Below, piece by piece: positions 25,378 through 33,270 of a stretch of 55,714 bases of DNA (positions are counted from its first letter, which is position 1; each line of letters begins with the position of its first letter). The DNA is taken from positions 1-55,714 of the forward strand of contig JBCFAY010000023.1 of the NCBI GenBank assembly GCA_038562375.1, read 5' to 3'. Position numbers and translations under genes: made by a program. A model generated the notes under the pieces. The model ran no database searches. It saw nothing but the letters and a program-made list of their open reading frames with translations, and was not told the DNA's origin. This DNA is from JBCFAY01 sp038562375. GTDB taxonomy: Bacteria; Bacillota; Clostridia; Christensenellales; CAG-138.

Positions 25378-26523
25378 CTATCGCGAGAGCTTTGTACCCG
25401 CGAGCAACAGGCGCATGGTGCGCTCGGCACAGCGCTCGGTCAGCTCCAAGGCGCGCTCCATCGCGGTTTTAAGCTCCATCGCCCCGTCGACGATGCTGAC
25501 CATCGCGTCCACGCCCAGATCATGGAGTTTTTCCGCGCCCTCGCCGATCCCGCCCGCAAATGCCACGACCGGGATCTCGCCCGCGCGTTTGACGCGCGCA
25601 GCGACGCCTGCGGGAACCTTGCCGAAGGCCGACTGCGCGTCGATCCTGCCCTCGCCGGTGATGACGAGATCCGCGTCCCGGATCCTCCCGTCGAACCCGG
25701 CGAGATCGAGCATCGTATCGATGCCCCGCTTGAGCGAAGCGCCCAAAAAGACCAGCAGCCCGTAGCCGAGTCCGCCCGCAGCGCCCGCGCCCTCGCGGTC
25801 CGCCGCGTCGATCCCGGTGGCCTCGCGGACGATCCGCGCGAAGTGCGCGAGGTTTTGGTCGAGGATGCGCACCTGTTCGGCCGCAGCGCCTTTTTGCGGG
25901 CCGTAGACGGCGGACGCGCCCTTGGGGCCGAGGAGCGGGTTGGTCACGTCGCAGGCGATCGTGATGTCGCACTCCTTTATGCGCGGGTCGAGCTTGCTCA
26001 AATCCAATGCATATAGCTTGGAAAGTTCGCCTCCGCCAAAACCGAGCTCCCGGCCCTCTCCATCTCGGAGCGATCCGCCGAGCGCTTGGAGCATGCCCGC
26101 GCCGCCGTCGTTGGTCGCGGAACCGCCGATGCCGATGATCAGCCTTCTCGTATCGCGCTCGAGCGCGTCGCGGATCAGTTCGCCGGTGCCGAAGCTCGTA
26201 GCGCGCATCGGGTCGAGTTCGTCGTGCGGGACGAGCGTCAGGCCGGAAGCCGCCGCCATCTCGATGACGGCGGTGTGATCCTTCAACATGCAATAGCGCG
26301 CGTCCACGGGAGCGCCCAAGGGACCTGTGACGCGCCGCGCGATCCATTCGCCCGCGGCGCTCGCCATTACGGCCTCGCAGGTGCCCTCGCCGCCGTCCGC
26401 GATGGGAACGAGGTCGAATTTCGCGTGGGGGCATACTTTTTGTATCCCCTTTTGGATGGCAGCCGCGATCCCGATGGAGGATGCGCTGCCCTTAAACGAG
26501 TCGGGCGCGATGACGATCTTCAT
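25378..26523 (-). CDS. Glycerate kinase (GarK/GlxK family)
   Basis: The 381-residue protein begins MKIVIAPDSFKGS and contains ADGGEGT, IGIGGSATNDGGAGM and ITGEGRIDAQSAFGK, all diagnostic for the two-domain glycerate kinase family. It phosphorylates D-glycerate, to 2-phosphoglycerate in the GarK branch. It is 38 bases downstream of the hydroxyacid dehydrogenase gene on the same strand, so hydroxypyruvate reduction and glycerate phosphorylation would be made from one message. Confidence 0.93.
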   Translation of the reverse strand: MKIVIAPDSFKGSASSIGIAAAIQKGIQKVCPHAKFDLVPIADGGEGTCEAVMASAAGEWIARRVTGPLGAPVDARYCMLKDHTAVIEMAAASGLTLVPHDELDPMRATSFGTGELIRDALERDTRRLIIGIGGSATNDGGAGMLQALGGSLRDGEGRELGFGGGELSKLYALDLSKLDPRIKECDITIACDVTNPLLGPKGASAVYGPQKGAAAEQVRILDQNLAHFARIVREATGIDAADREGAGAAGGLGYGLLVFLGASLKRGIDTMLDLAGFDGRIRDADLVITGEGRIDAQSAFGKVPAGVAARVKRAGEIPVVAFAGGIGEGAEKLHDLGVDAMVSIVDGAMELKTAMERALELTERCAERTMRLLLAGTKLSR

Positions 26524-26561
26524 TCTGCTTTCCTTTCCGGTTCAGGATAAACGTTTCCGGG

Positions 26562-27521
26562 TTATGGGTTTACGATGTTCTGCGCTTCTCCCGCGAGGAA
26601 TTTCCTGAGGTTATCGATCGCGGTGTCCAGGAGCCTTTGGCGGCTTTCCCTGGGAGCCCAGCTGATGTGCGGCGTGATGATGCAGTTCTTTGCCTTCAGG
26701 AGCGGGTTGTCGCTCTTTATCGGCTCCACGGACACGACATCCAAGCCTGCGGCGTACACCTTGCCGCTGTTGAGCGCGTCCGCGAGATCCTGCTCCACGA
26801 TCAGCGCGCCGCGGCTGTTATTGATAAGGATGGCGCCATCCTTCATCTTCGCGATGGCAGAGCGGTTGATGATGCCCTGCGTCTCCGGGAAAAGCGGGCA
26901 ATGCAGGGAAATCACGTCGGACTCTTTCAAAAGCGTGTCCAGATCGACATAGCGGCAGGTCGGCGTGACAAGCTCGGGATATTGAACGCTGTCCGCCGCG
27001 AGCACGCTCATGCCGAGCGCCTGAGCGATGCGGCCGGTGCACTGGCCGATGCGCCCGAAGCCGATGATGCCCATGGTCTTGCCCGATAGCTCGATGAGCG
27101 GATAATCCCAGAAGCAGTAATCCTCAATTTTTTCCCAGCGCCCCGCGCCGACGGCGGCGCTGTGATGCCCGATCCGATGGCAGATCTCGAGAAGCAAGGC
27201 GATCGCGAACTGCCCGACGGCCGCCGTGCCGTAGGATGGAACGTTGGCGACCGGGATGCCCCGCTCCCCCGCGGCGACGATATCCACGATATTATAGCCT
27301 GTGGCCAGTATGCCGATAAAACGGATGTTCGGACAGGCGAAAATCGCCTCCCGGTTTAAAGGGGTTTTATTTATGTACACGATTTCCGCGTCGCCGATGC
27401 GGGGAACGACCAGTTCTTCCGGCGTGCTGTCGTAGACCGTCAGTTCTCCGATCTTTGCGAGCGGCTCAAAGGACAGGTCGCCCGGGTTCACCGCGTGACC
27501 GTCCAGAATTACGATTTTCAT
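26562..27521 (-). CDS. D-isomer-specific 2-hydroxyacid dehydrogenase (hydroxypyruvate/glycerate dehydrogenase-like)
   Basis: This 319-residue protein has the NAD site GIIGFGRIGQCTGRIA at about residues 150-165, the catalytic arginine in NNSRG, the glutamate in the SVEPI region and the histidine in TPHISW. With glycerate kinase next door, reduction of hydroxypyruvate to D-glycerate is the likely reaction. AGGAGGG precedes the ATG. A paralog of identical length is encoded at 31347-32306; by eye about two thirds of residues match. A weak promoter (TGGCAT, 17 bases, TATAAT on the reverse strand near 27602-27630) may serve the pair. Confidence 0.88.
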   Translation of the reverse strand: MKIVILDGHAVNPGDLSFEPLAKIGELTVYDSTPEELVVPRIGDAEIVYINKTPLNREAIFACPNIRFIGILATGYNIVDIVAAGERGIPVANVPSYGTAAVGQFAIALLLEICHRIGHHSAAVGAGRWEKIEDYCFWDYPLIELSGKTMGIIGFGRIGQCTGRIAQALGMSVLAADSVQYPELVTPTCRYVDLDTLLKESDVISLHCPLFPETQGIINRSAIAKMKDGAILINNSRGALIVEQDLADALNSGKVYAAGLDVVSVEPIKSDNPLLKAKNCIITPHISWAPRESRQRLLDTAIDNLRKFLAGEAQNIVNP

Positions 27522-27812
27522 GGAGCCCTCCTAAAAAATCCTTTTCCTGTCCCGATCGTTGCGGCCGATATTTATCGCACGAATCGACGGGACGTTCCAA
27601 TTATAATCAATTCCGGGTGCGGATGCCAGCGGAAAATCGCTTGCATCGCCCGAGGCAGGTTCGCAGCGGATTGGAGATTGCGCGGCGAGGGCTTTTGATG
27701 CTGTGATCGGCTGATTTAAGAAAGCGGCCGTCTTGCTTGGACGGATTTACCATGCCGCGCCGTCCACAGCGGATGGATCAACGCGCTCCGCCTTCCCTTA
27801 AGCGGACGTACC

Positions 27813-27855
27813 GATCCGCCCGAGCGTACTTTTCGCTCCGGATCGCCGATTTTTT
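27813..27855 (+). terminator. Orphan rho-independent terminator before rpmB
   Basis: Stems GATCCG/CGGATC (27813-27818 with 27839-27844) and GAGCG/CGCTC (27822-27826 with 27834-27838) are followed by six T residues at 27850-27855. No forward-strand gene lies upstream. The gap 27522-27941 contains no supported coding region; a TATAAT at 27602-27607 could mark a small RNA ending here. Confidence 0.6.
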
Positions 27856-27856
27856 C

Positions 27857-27885
27857 TTGCCAAGCACGAATTGCCGTGATAGAAT
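27857..27885 (+). promoter_or_regulatory. SigA promoter of rpmB
   Basis: TTGCCA (27857-27862), 17 bases, TAGAAT (27880-27885). It starts right after the orphan terminator and about 50 bases before the rpmB start. Confidence 0.7.
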
Positions 27886-27941
27886 AGCAATGTTTGATTG
27901 AAGCGATGTCATGAACTACAGTCGGTAAGGAGGTGTTTTGG

Positions 27942-28133
27942 ATGGGTAAGTTCTGCGAGGTTTGCAACAAGGGGATCATGTCCGGCAATTTGGTGAGCCA
28001 CTCCAACCGCAAGACCAAGCGTGAATGGGCTCCCAACGTGCAGCGTGTCCGCGTCTTGGTCGACGGCACTCCGCGCAAGATGAACGTGTGTACCCGTTGC
28101 CTTCGTTCCAACAAGGTTCAGCGCAGCATCTGA
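27942..28133 (+). CDS. rpmB: 50S ribosomal protein L28
   Basis: ATG 27942 follows the full Shine-Dalgarno AAGGAGGTG. The 63-residue protein keeps the zinc-type cysteines (CEVCNKG at 4-10 and CTRC near residue 51) and the SHSNRKTKREWAPNVQ core of L28. It binds the large ribosomal subunit near the E site. It is monocistronic, with its own promoter and terminator. Confidence 0.97.
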   Translation: MGKFCEVCNKGIMSGNLVSHSNRKTKREWAPNVQRVRVLVDGTPRKMNVCTRCLRSNKVQRSI

Positions 28134-28151
28134 TCGATTGCGGGTAATTCG

Positions 28152-28203
28152 AAGGGGCTTCCGTGCGGCGATTCACATCGCGTCCGGCAGCCCCTTTTCT
28201 TTA
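28152..28203 (+). terminator. Rho-independent terminator after rpmB
   Basis: AAGGGGCT (28152-28159) pairs with AGCCCCTT (28189-28196), with GCGAT/ATCGC pairing inside, followed by a T-rich tail. Confidence 0.85.
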
Positions 28204-28227
28204 TGGTTCGCGGCGATGCCGGCGGCT

Positions 28228-28965
28228 TTAGAACTCAAATCGCAGGCGGCTGCCCGTCAAGGGCGTGGCGAGGTTGACGACGCGGTCGAGAACCCCGCTG
28301 CGTTCCGCGAGCGCGAGCGCGCGGCCGACGAGCCCGACGTTCCTGGGGTCGTGCGCGTCGCTGCTGACCACGAAGCGCGCGCCCTGCTCCGCGGCGATGT
28401 GAATCTGCCTTTCATCCATGGTGGAGTGCTTCTCGTTGATTTCCAGCGCCACGCCCAATTGGGCGGCCCCGGAGGCGAGGGTTTTGATATCCACCGGAAG
28501 GTATTCGCCCGGATGAGATATGATATCGATCGGATAGCGTTCGAGCGCCTTCAATATTGCCAACGACGCGCGTACCTTGTCCGCCAGCGCGGAGAACAGG
28601 GCCGCCAGGCCGAAGCGCCACATCATGCCGTCGCGCGGCCAGACGGCGCGATGATACCCGAGAAGCACCATGTCGAAGATAGAGGGGTCTTCCGGCAGAT
28701 CGCAGATCCCGTCTCCGATGAGATTGCATTCGATTCCCATCAGCACCGTAATGCTGTTTCCAAAGCGCTTGTTCAGGGTGTCGATCTCGCGCCGGATCGC
28801 GCGCAGCTTTTCCATTGTAACGCCGAAAAACACGCATTTGGGGCCGTGGTCGGTGATGGTGATGCGCTTTAGCCCGCGTTCCATCGCGGCCAGCACATTC
28901 TGCTCCGGCGTACCCAGGCCGTGGCTGTATTTCGTATGGGTATGGTAATCCGCATTGATATTCAT
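28228..28965 (-). CDS. PHP-domain phosphoesterase (YcdX-like)
   Basis: ATG 28965 has GAGG seven bases upstream; a TTG six codons further out is less likely. The 245-residue protein has the four PHP motifs: DYHTHTKYSHGLGTPEQN at the N-terminus, ITDHG (about 37-41), GIECN with the glutamate ligand and SSDAHDP near residue 202. These bind a trinuclear metal centre. Relatives hydrolyse phosphate monoesters or are stand-alone PHP phosphatases of unknown substrate; histidinol phosphatase is possible but no other his gene is near. Confidence 0.82.
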   Translation of the reverse strand: MNINADYHTHTKYSHGLGTPEQNVLAAMERGLKRITITDHGPKCVFFGVTMEKLRAIRREIDTLNKRFGNSITVLMGIECNLIGDGICDLPEDPSIFDMVLLGYHRAVWPRDGMMWRFGLAALFSALADKVRASLAILKALERYPIDIISHPGEYLPVDIKTLASGAAQLGVALEINEKHSTMDERQIHIAAEQGARFVVSSDAHDPRNVGLVGRALALAERSGVLDRVVNLATPLTGSRLRFEF

Positions 28966-29046
28966 ATTGCCTCTGTTCGACAAAAGGCGGACGATGTCCG
29001 CCTTATTAGTGATGCCGCTCGATGGTGGGGTAGCGAAACAGCTTGC

Positions 29047-29394
29047 TCAGTCGCAGCCGCACTCGCCGCCGTCGCAATCGCAGCTGCAGCCGCATTCGCC
29101 GTCCTCGCTCAGCCGCTTTTCAACGATCTCGGAAAGCACATCCATCAATTCTTCGTCGGCGGGGAGGAATTCTTCCACGTCTCCCTTTACGACGACCTTC
29201 ATGATATAGACATCCTGCTGGCCGGCATCTTCGTTTTCTTCATCGTCGCACTCGCATTCGTCTTCAGCGGAAGTGCTCAGGTCCATCAGGATCGCGTACT
29301 CCTGTCCTTCATACTCGAAATAATCGATTACGTCAAGTTCAAATTCATTGCCTTCATCATCCGAAAATACGACAACATCACGTTCTTCGTCCAT
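29047..29394 (-). CDS. DUF1292-family acidic protein with a Cys/Asp/Glu-rich tail
   Basis: ATG 29394 is chosen because AAAGGTGGTG lies just upstream. The N-terminal 45 residues (VVVFSDDEGNEFELDVIDYFEYEGQEYAILMD) match the DUF1292 fold found in small Bacillota proteins. The protein is 115 residues, very acidic, and ends in GECGCSCDCDGGECGCD, seven cysteines in the last 20 residues, with two more near residue 52. That tail could bind metal ions. It may be a homopolymeric drift of an acidic tail instead. Its function is unknown. Confidence 0.75.
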   Translation of the reverse strand: MDEERDVVVFSDDEGNEFELDVIDYFEYEGQEYAILMDLSTSAEDECECDDEENEDAGQQDVYIMKVVVKGDVEEFLPADEELMDVLSEIVEKRLSEDGECGCSCDCDGGECGCD

Positions 29395-29437
29395 AATAGG
29401 CACCACCTTTCCTGCATTCTGACTAGAATCCTTCCCT

Positions 29438-29466
29438 ATTGTATCTCAAATCCTCAAGCATAGCAA
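29438..29466 (-). promoter_or_regulatory. SigA promoter of the DUF1292 gene
   Basis: On the reverse strand TTGCTA (29466-29461), 17 bases and TACAAT (29443-29438) point toward the gene ending at 29047. Confidence 0.55.
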
Positions 29467-29555
29467 TAGCGAACAGAGCCTTGTTCTTTTGGCAGACCCT
29501 TTACAGTATAGCCGATCCGCATTACACTGGTCAGGGACGGCAGGGGAGGAATGCG

Positions 29556-30020
29556 ATGTTTTGCGCGACGTGGGAATTTGGGACCGAAGCGTTTGAATCG
29601 GTCCGCATGATCCGGACAAGGGTGTTCCTTGAGGAGCTGGGTCTGCCCGAAAAAGAGGTCTTCGATCGGGCGGATGCCATCGCCGTGCACCTGCTGGTGC
29701 GAAGCGGGGAAGGCGAGCCGTTCGCGGCTGCCCGCATCTGGCCGGACGGCGCCGATACGCGCATCGGGCTGATCGCGGTGCTGCCGCAGTTTAGGCGCCA
29801 ACAGCTGGGAGAACTCTGCCTTCGGATGCTGCTTTATAAGGCGCAGCAGCTCCCCGGCGAGCGGATACTCCTAAGAGCAAGGCGTGGAACCGAGGGCTTT
29901 TATCGGCGGTTTGGCTTTTTGCCCATAGACGTTCAAAGCGACGGAAGCGGCTCGGTCGAACTTTTCGTCCGGCGCGACGAGGTTTTTTGGCCGGATCGCT
30001 GCGCGCCTTGCGCCCCGTAA
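29556..30020 (+). CDS. GNAT-family N-acetyltransferase
   Basis: ATG 29556 is preceded by GGGGAGG and starts the homologous part; the frame is open from 29439. The 154-residue protein has the ElaA/YjcF-like pattern: an N-terminal strand, FAAARIWPDG, then IGLIAVLPQFRRQQLGELCLRML (residues about 70-92), which holds the acetyl-CoA pyrophosphate loop in the degenerate form R-R-Q-Q-L-G, and FYRRFGFLP near the end. The acceptor substrate is unknown. Confidence 0.82.
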   Translation: MFCATWEFGTEAFESVRMIRTRVFLEELGLPEKEVFDRADAIAVHLLVRSGEGEPFAAARIWPDGADTRIGLIAVLPQFRRQQLGELCLRMLLYKAQQLPGERILLRARRGTEGFYRRFGFLPIDVQSDGSGSVELFVRRDEVFWPDRCAPCAP

Positions 30021-30073
30021 GCCGATCGCCCAGGGGTCATATATGGAAAATATGATCTCTCATAATAAATGGC

Positions 30074-30102
30074 TTGCTTTTGAGCGCGCGATTGACTATA
30101 AT
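30074..30102 (+). promoter_or_regulatory. SigA promoter of tRNA-Thr
   Basis: TTGCTT (30074-30079), 17 bases and consensus TATAAT (30097-30102) lie about 24 bases before the tRNA. Confidence 0.75.
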
Positions 30103-30125
30103 ACTATTCGTTGCAGCACTTTTTT

Positions 30126-30201
30126 GCTGATGTAGCTCAGTCGGTAGAGCACCTCATTGGTAATGAGGAGGTAGGCAGTTCGAATCTGCTCATCAGCTCC
30201 A
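30126..30201 (+). tRNA. tRNA-Thr (anticodon GGT), CCA encoded
   Basis: A full cloverleaf is readable: acceptor GCTGATG/CATCAGC, D arm with AGCTCAGTCGGTAGAGC, anticodon stem CCTCA/TGAGG with loop TTGGTAA, T arm GGCAG-TTCGAAT-CTGCT. Position 34-36 reads GGT, decoding ACC/ACT threonine codons. The discriminator T is at 30198 and CCA at 30199-30201. The integrase remnant that follows suggests this tRNA served as an integration site. Confidence 0.97.
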
Positions 30202-30217
30202 AAAAAACCTTGTGGAC

Positions 30218-30262
30218 AGCGGCTTTTCGGCCTTTAGGGCATGGGAGGCCGCTTTCCTTTTC
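30218..30262 (+). terminator. Probable terminator after tRNA-Thr
   Basis: AGCGGC (30218-30223) pairs with GCCGCT (30248-30253), followed by a T-rich stretch. The stem is short for its loop. Confidence 0.4.
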
Positions 30263-30284
30263 GGCTTTGCTGCTAATAGCCCTG

Positions 30285-31058
30285 CTAACAATTTAGAACA
30301 ATGTTCTGTTGCGCAAGGACTGTATTGAGCAGCAATGTCTGCAAAATCTTCCCGGAGAACTCCGGATCGTTCCGAATCGCCTGCAGCATAGTGTCCAGCT
30401 CGTTTCCCATGGTGGAAGCCCCGACGCTTTCCGGAGCGGCCTGCGGATAGAAGCTGGTCTCCACCATGTGCGACAGCGTTCTCTTCTCAGAATCCAAAGC
30501 CTCGTTGTAGTTGCTCATCAGCACCTCCGGCGACTGACCGCTGTTTTCGGCTACAAGCTGGTAATTGTTCTTCGACAACCGTACCTTATGCATCTGGCCC
30601 GACTTCCGCAAGCCCTGAAACTCGATCTGATCCTCGATCTTGTTGTCGGACTGCCAACGCTTGAACGACTTGTTCAGGGATTTAGGATCGATCGGCTTCC
30701 CGTCGGGTTGGCAGATCAAAAGGCCGTAGTCATGGTACTCTTCGCCCAGAAACTCCTTGTTGCTTTTGATCTGCTCCAGCCTGTCCCTGATTTCAAGCAG
30801 CAACGGAGTAGTGAGGTACTGCTTACGGACGCTTCCCTCGGTTTTGGGACCTTTCAGGATCAGGCTGCTTTTCGCGCCGGGTACCGTCTTGGGAAATACG
30901 CGGATGATCTCGTTGCGGGGGATTACCGATAAAGCGATATCGGAGACGCGCTGTACCTCCTGCGTGACCCAAAAGCTCCTGTCGTGAAAATCGATCTTCC
31001 TTGCATCGATGCCTGCTGTTTCTCCCGCCCGCAGGGAACACACGAATGCGAGATGCAC
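30285..31058 (-). pseudogene. 5'-truncated tyrosine recombinase (phage-type integrase) catalytic domain
   Basis: The readable 257 residues contain the catalytic half of a tyrosine integrase: HLAFVCSLRAGE with the first arginine, FQGLRKSGQMHKVRLSKNNYQLVAENSGQSPEVLMSNY with the second arginine and the tyrosine. The box-II histidine pair is changed to LRKSG, and upstream of 31058 the same frame meets a TAA, so the N-terminal arm-binding and core-binding domains are missing. It ends 84 bases from tRNA-Thr and points toward it, as integrases at tRNA attachment sites do. It is a relic of an inserted element and probably inactive. Confidence 0.8.
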
Positions 31059-31093
31059 GGCCAGGTGGAGCAGCTTACGCTCTTATGAGTCGC

Positions 31094-31138
31094 GGAGAAT
31101 AAACTCTCCATATTAAGCCTTAGATATTCGGTTATTTC
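31094..31138. repeat. Left copy of a degenerate 45-bp direct repeat
   Basis: This segment matches 44660-44706 at roughly four of five positions in the same orientation. On the reverse strand both read as parts of one peptide pattern (EYLR...S). It lies in the 288-base gap 31059-31346, which otherwise has only small inverted repeats such as ATTATG/CATAAT near 31256. Confidence 0.6.
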
Positions 31139-31346
31139 TTAGATGAAACCGCCCTGCAAGGCAGTCGCTATTATCGGCATACTTCCTTCTAGATCAAAAA
31201 ATCCAGGTCGATTGTTCGATAGGTTGTGGTGCAGATCACAGAACAGCGATCTTATTATGTTTGTACATAATGATTACCTTGCCAATTTGTTCAGATAATG
31301 TACCATCAACTTATTCTGAGATAGATAGCTGCAAAAGGAACATTTC

Positions 31347-32306
31347 TTATTTATTGACAATGTTCACCGGGGTACCTTCTATATACCGCGCAAGATTATT
31401 CACCGCGATGTCCATCAGGCGCTGACGGCTTGCCTTGGGAGCCCAGCTGATGTGTGGTGTAATGATGCAATTCTTGGCCTTAAGCAGTGGGTTATCACCA
31501 TTAATCGGTTCCGAGGATACAACATCCAACCCAGCCGCGTATACCTTACCTGAATTGAGTGCATCAGCTAGGTCTTGTTCCACGACCAGAGGACCGCGGC
31601 TGTTGTTGAGGATGATCACGCCGTCCTTCATCTTTGCGATGGTGTTCTTGTTGACAATCCCCTCGGTCTCCGGAAACAGTGGGCAGTGCAGCGCAATGAC
31701 GTCGGAAGCCTTGAACAATGTATCCAGATCCACGTATTCCGCAATGGCATGGCCGCTATCGGTGGGATGGCTGTCAACGGCAAGAATGCTCATACCCATG
31801 GCCTTTGCAATCGCGCCCGTCGTCTGCCCGATGCGGCCAAAGCCGATGATGCCCATGGTTTTGCACGCGAGTTCGATAAGCGAATAGTCCCAGAAGCACC
31901 AGTCTGCATTGTTTTCCCAACGACCTTCATACACAGCGTTGCTGTGATGCGCCACATGGTGGCAGATCTCCAGCAGCAGCGCAATAGCGAACTGACTGAC
32001 CGCCGCCGTGCCGTAGGTGGGAATATTGGTTACGGGAATACCCTTTTCCTTGGCGGCCGCAACATCGACAACGTTATAGCCCGTGGCCAGTATGCCGATA
32101 AAGCGGATGTTCTTGCAGACGTCCAGCGTGGTGCGGGTGATGGAGGTCTTGTTGGTATATACGATATCGGCGTCTCCTATGCGCTCTGTGATCTTATCCG
32201 CAGGTGTCCGGTCATATACAGTGACTTCGCCCAGCGCCTTAAGACCGTCCCAGGTAAGGTCGCCGGGGTTCAGGGTATAGCCGTCCAATACTACAATCCT
32301 ACACAT
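31347..32306 (-). CDS. D-isomer-specific 2-hydroxyacid dehydrogenase, island copy
   Basis: The 319-residue protein has the NAD motif GIIGFGRIGQTTGAIA, NNSRG with the catalytic arginine and TPHISW with the histidine. It is a close paralog of the protein at 26562-27521 and almost identical over long runs such as LADALNSGKVYAAGLDVVS. It is the last gene of the reverse-strand operon that starts at 43308. The reaction is probably reduction of hydroxypyruvate or a related 2-keto acid formed from the imported pentose; this is inferred from the paralog next to glycerate kinase. Confidence 0.87.
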   Translation of the reverse strand: MCRIVVLDGYTLNPGDLTWDGLKALGEVTVYDRTPADKITERIGDADIVYTNKTSITRTTLDVCKNIRFIGILATGYNVVDVAAAKEKGIPVTNIPTYGTAAVSQFAIALLLEICHHVAHHSNAVYEGRWENNADWCFWDYSLIELACKTMGIIGFGRIGQTTGAIAKAMGMSILAVDSHPTDSGHAIAEYVDLDTLFKASDVIALHCPLFPETEGIVNKNTIAKMKDGVIILNNSRGPLVVEQDLADALNSGKVYAAGLDVVSSEPINGDNPLLKAKNCIITPHISWAPKASRQRLMDIAVNNLARYIEGTPVNIVNK

Positions 32307-32329
32307 TGTGTTTTACTCCCTTATCTTTC

Positions 32330-33247
32330 TTAGTCCTCGAGCAGAGCCCAGGCCCTATTCAGCACGCGCTTGGCGTTGGCAACCACCGCGTCCGGATCCT
32401 CATCCTGCCAGGGCTTGACCTCGAAGGAAAGCACATAGGGCTTCTTAGCATTGAAGAACCCTTCGTTTTTAAGAACACGCAAATAATCGAGCACCTCCGG
32501 GATATTGTTGCTACCGCCCGGAAATCCGAAGCGCTGGTGCTCATCGCCATAGCCCTCCGCCTGCGGGTCACCGCAGACGGTATTGCCGACATGGAAGTGC
32601 GTGATGTAAGGGCGCAGCATGCGTACTACAAACTCGGGGTCTTCATAAGTCATGGGGATGTGGCTCAGATCGATCATCAGGCCGAAGTTGTCGCAGGTGG
32701 TGCGCATATCCGCGGCGAACTTGGCCGCGAGCGGCGCGGGGCCGATGAGCGACTTTTTGGCGATGTCGTAATCGAACACCTCTAGCTCCACGATAATGCT
32801 CTTGGTCTTGGCGTAAGCGCATAGGTTTCTTGTGGTCTTTAAGAGCTGCCGATAGGCCTGCTCCTTGGTTTCTTCCGCCCATTTGCCCGCCAGGAATGCA
32901 ATGCCGCCCGCCCCGAGCTGTTCAGCCTCATCGATGGCCTCCATCAGCGTAGCCTCAGCAGCCTTTCGGCCCTTCTCGTCTATATCGCAGGTGTTGAGCC
33001 CGGTGGTCAAAAGCCTGGGCTGCGCGCCGTAGCACACCTTGAGGTGGGAGGTCTTCAAAAGCTTAGCTGCCTCTGCACGCAGCGCATCGTCCTTGATCCA
33101 GTTTACCTCGATGGCGTTGAAATAATCGTCGTAAGCCACCTTTCTGAGGGCATCGAGGACGTTTTCATCGGTGCCGCGCATGTTGGCAGGATAAGCCATA
33201 AAGCTAATAAGCCCCACTTGAAAATACTTATGAATAGAGTCACGCAT
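32330..33247 (-). CDS. TIM-barrel sugar phosphate isomerase/epimerase
   Basis: ATG 33247 has GGAGG eight bases upstream; the open frame extends further but overlaps the next gene. The 305-residue protein belongs to the AP-endonuclease-2-like isomerase superfamily, seen in VELEVFDYD (metal glutamate), LMIDLSHIPMTYED (second metal ligand), ITHFHVGN (histidines) and LSFEVKPW (last glutamate). Members include xylose-type isomerases, tagatose epimerases and hydroxypyruvate isomerase. Its place between the transketolase and the hydroxyacid dehydrogenase makes a keto-sugar or hydroxypyruvate substrate likely, but not proven. Confidence 0.8.
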   Translation of the reverse strand: MRDSIHKYFQVGLISFMAYPANMRGTDENVLDALRKVAYDDYFNAIEVNWIKDDALRAEAAKLLKTSHLKVCYGAQPRLLTTGLNTCDIDEKGRKAAEATLMEAIDEAEQLGAGGIAFLAGKWAEETKEQAYRQLLKTTRNLCAYAKTKSIIVELEVFDYDIAKKSLIGPAPLAAKFAADMRTTCDNFGLMIDLSHIPMTYEDPEFVVRMLRPYITHFHVGNTVCGDPQAEGYGDEHQRFGFPGGSNNIPEVLDYLRVLKNEGFFNAKKPYVLSFEVKPWQDEDPDAVVANAKRVLNRAWALLED

Positions 33248-33270
33248 AAAAATAACCTCCTTCAATAACC

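Noticed and set aside
30126..30201. A second copy of the tRNA-Thr 3' end as right attachment site
   Set aside because: No matching copy of the T-arm/acceptor segment was found further right in the window, so the attachment pair cannot be drawn.
30111..30296. Open frame reading FADVAQSVEHLIGNEEVGSSNLLISS
   Set aside because: It is a translation of the tRNA-Thr gene itself, a familiar false protein; the DNA folds as a complete tRNA.
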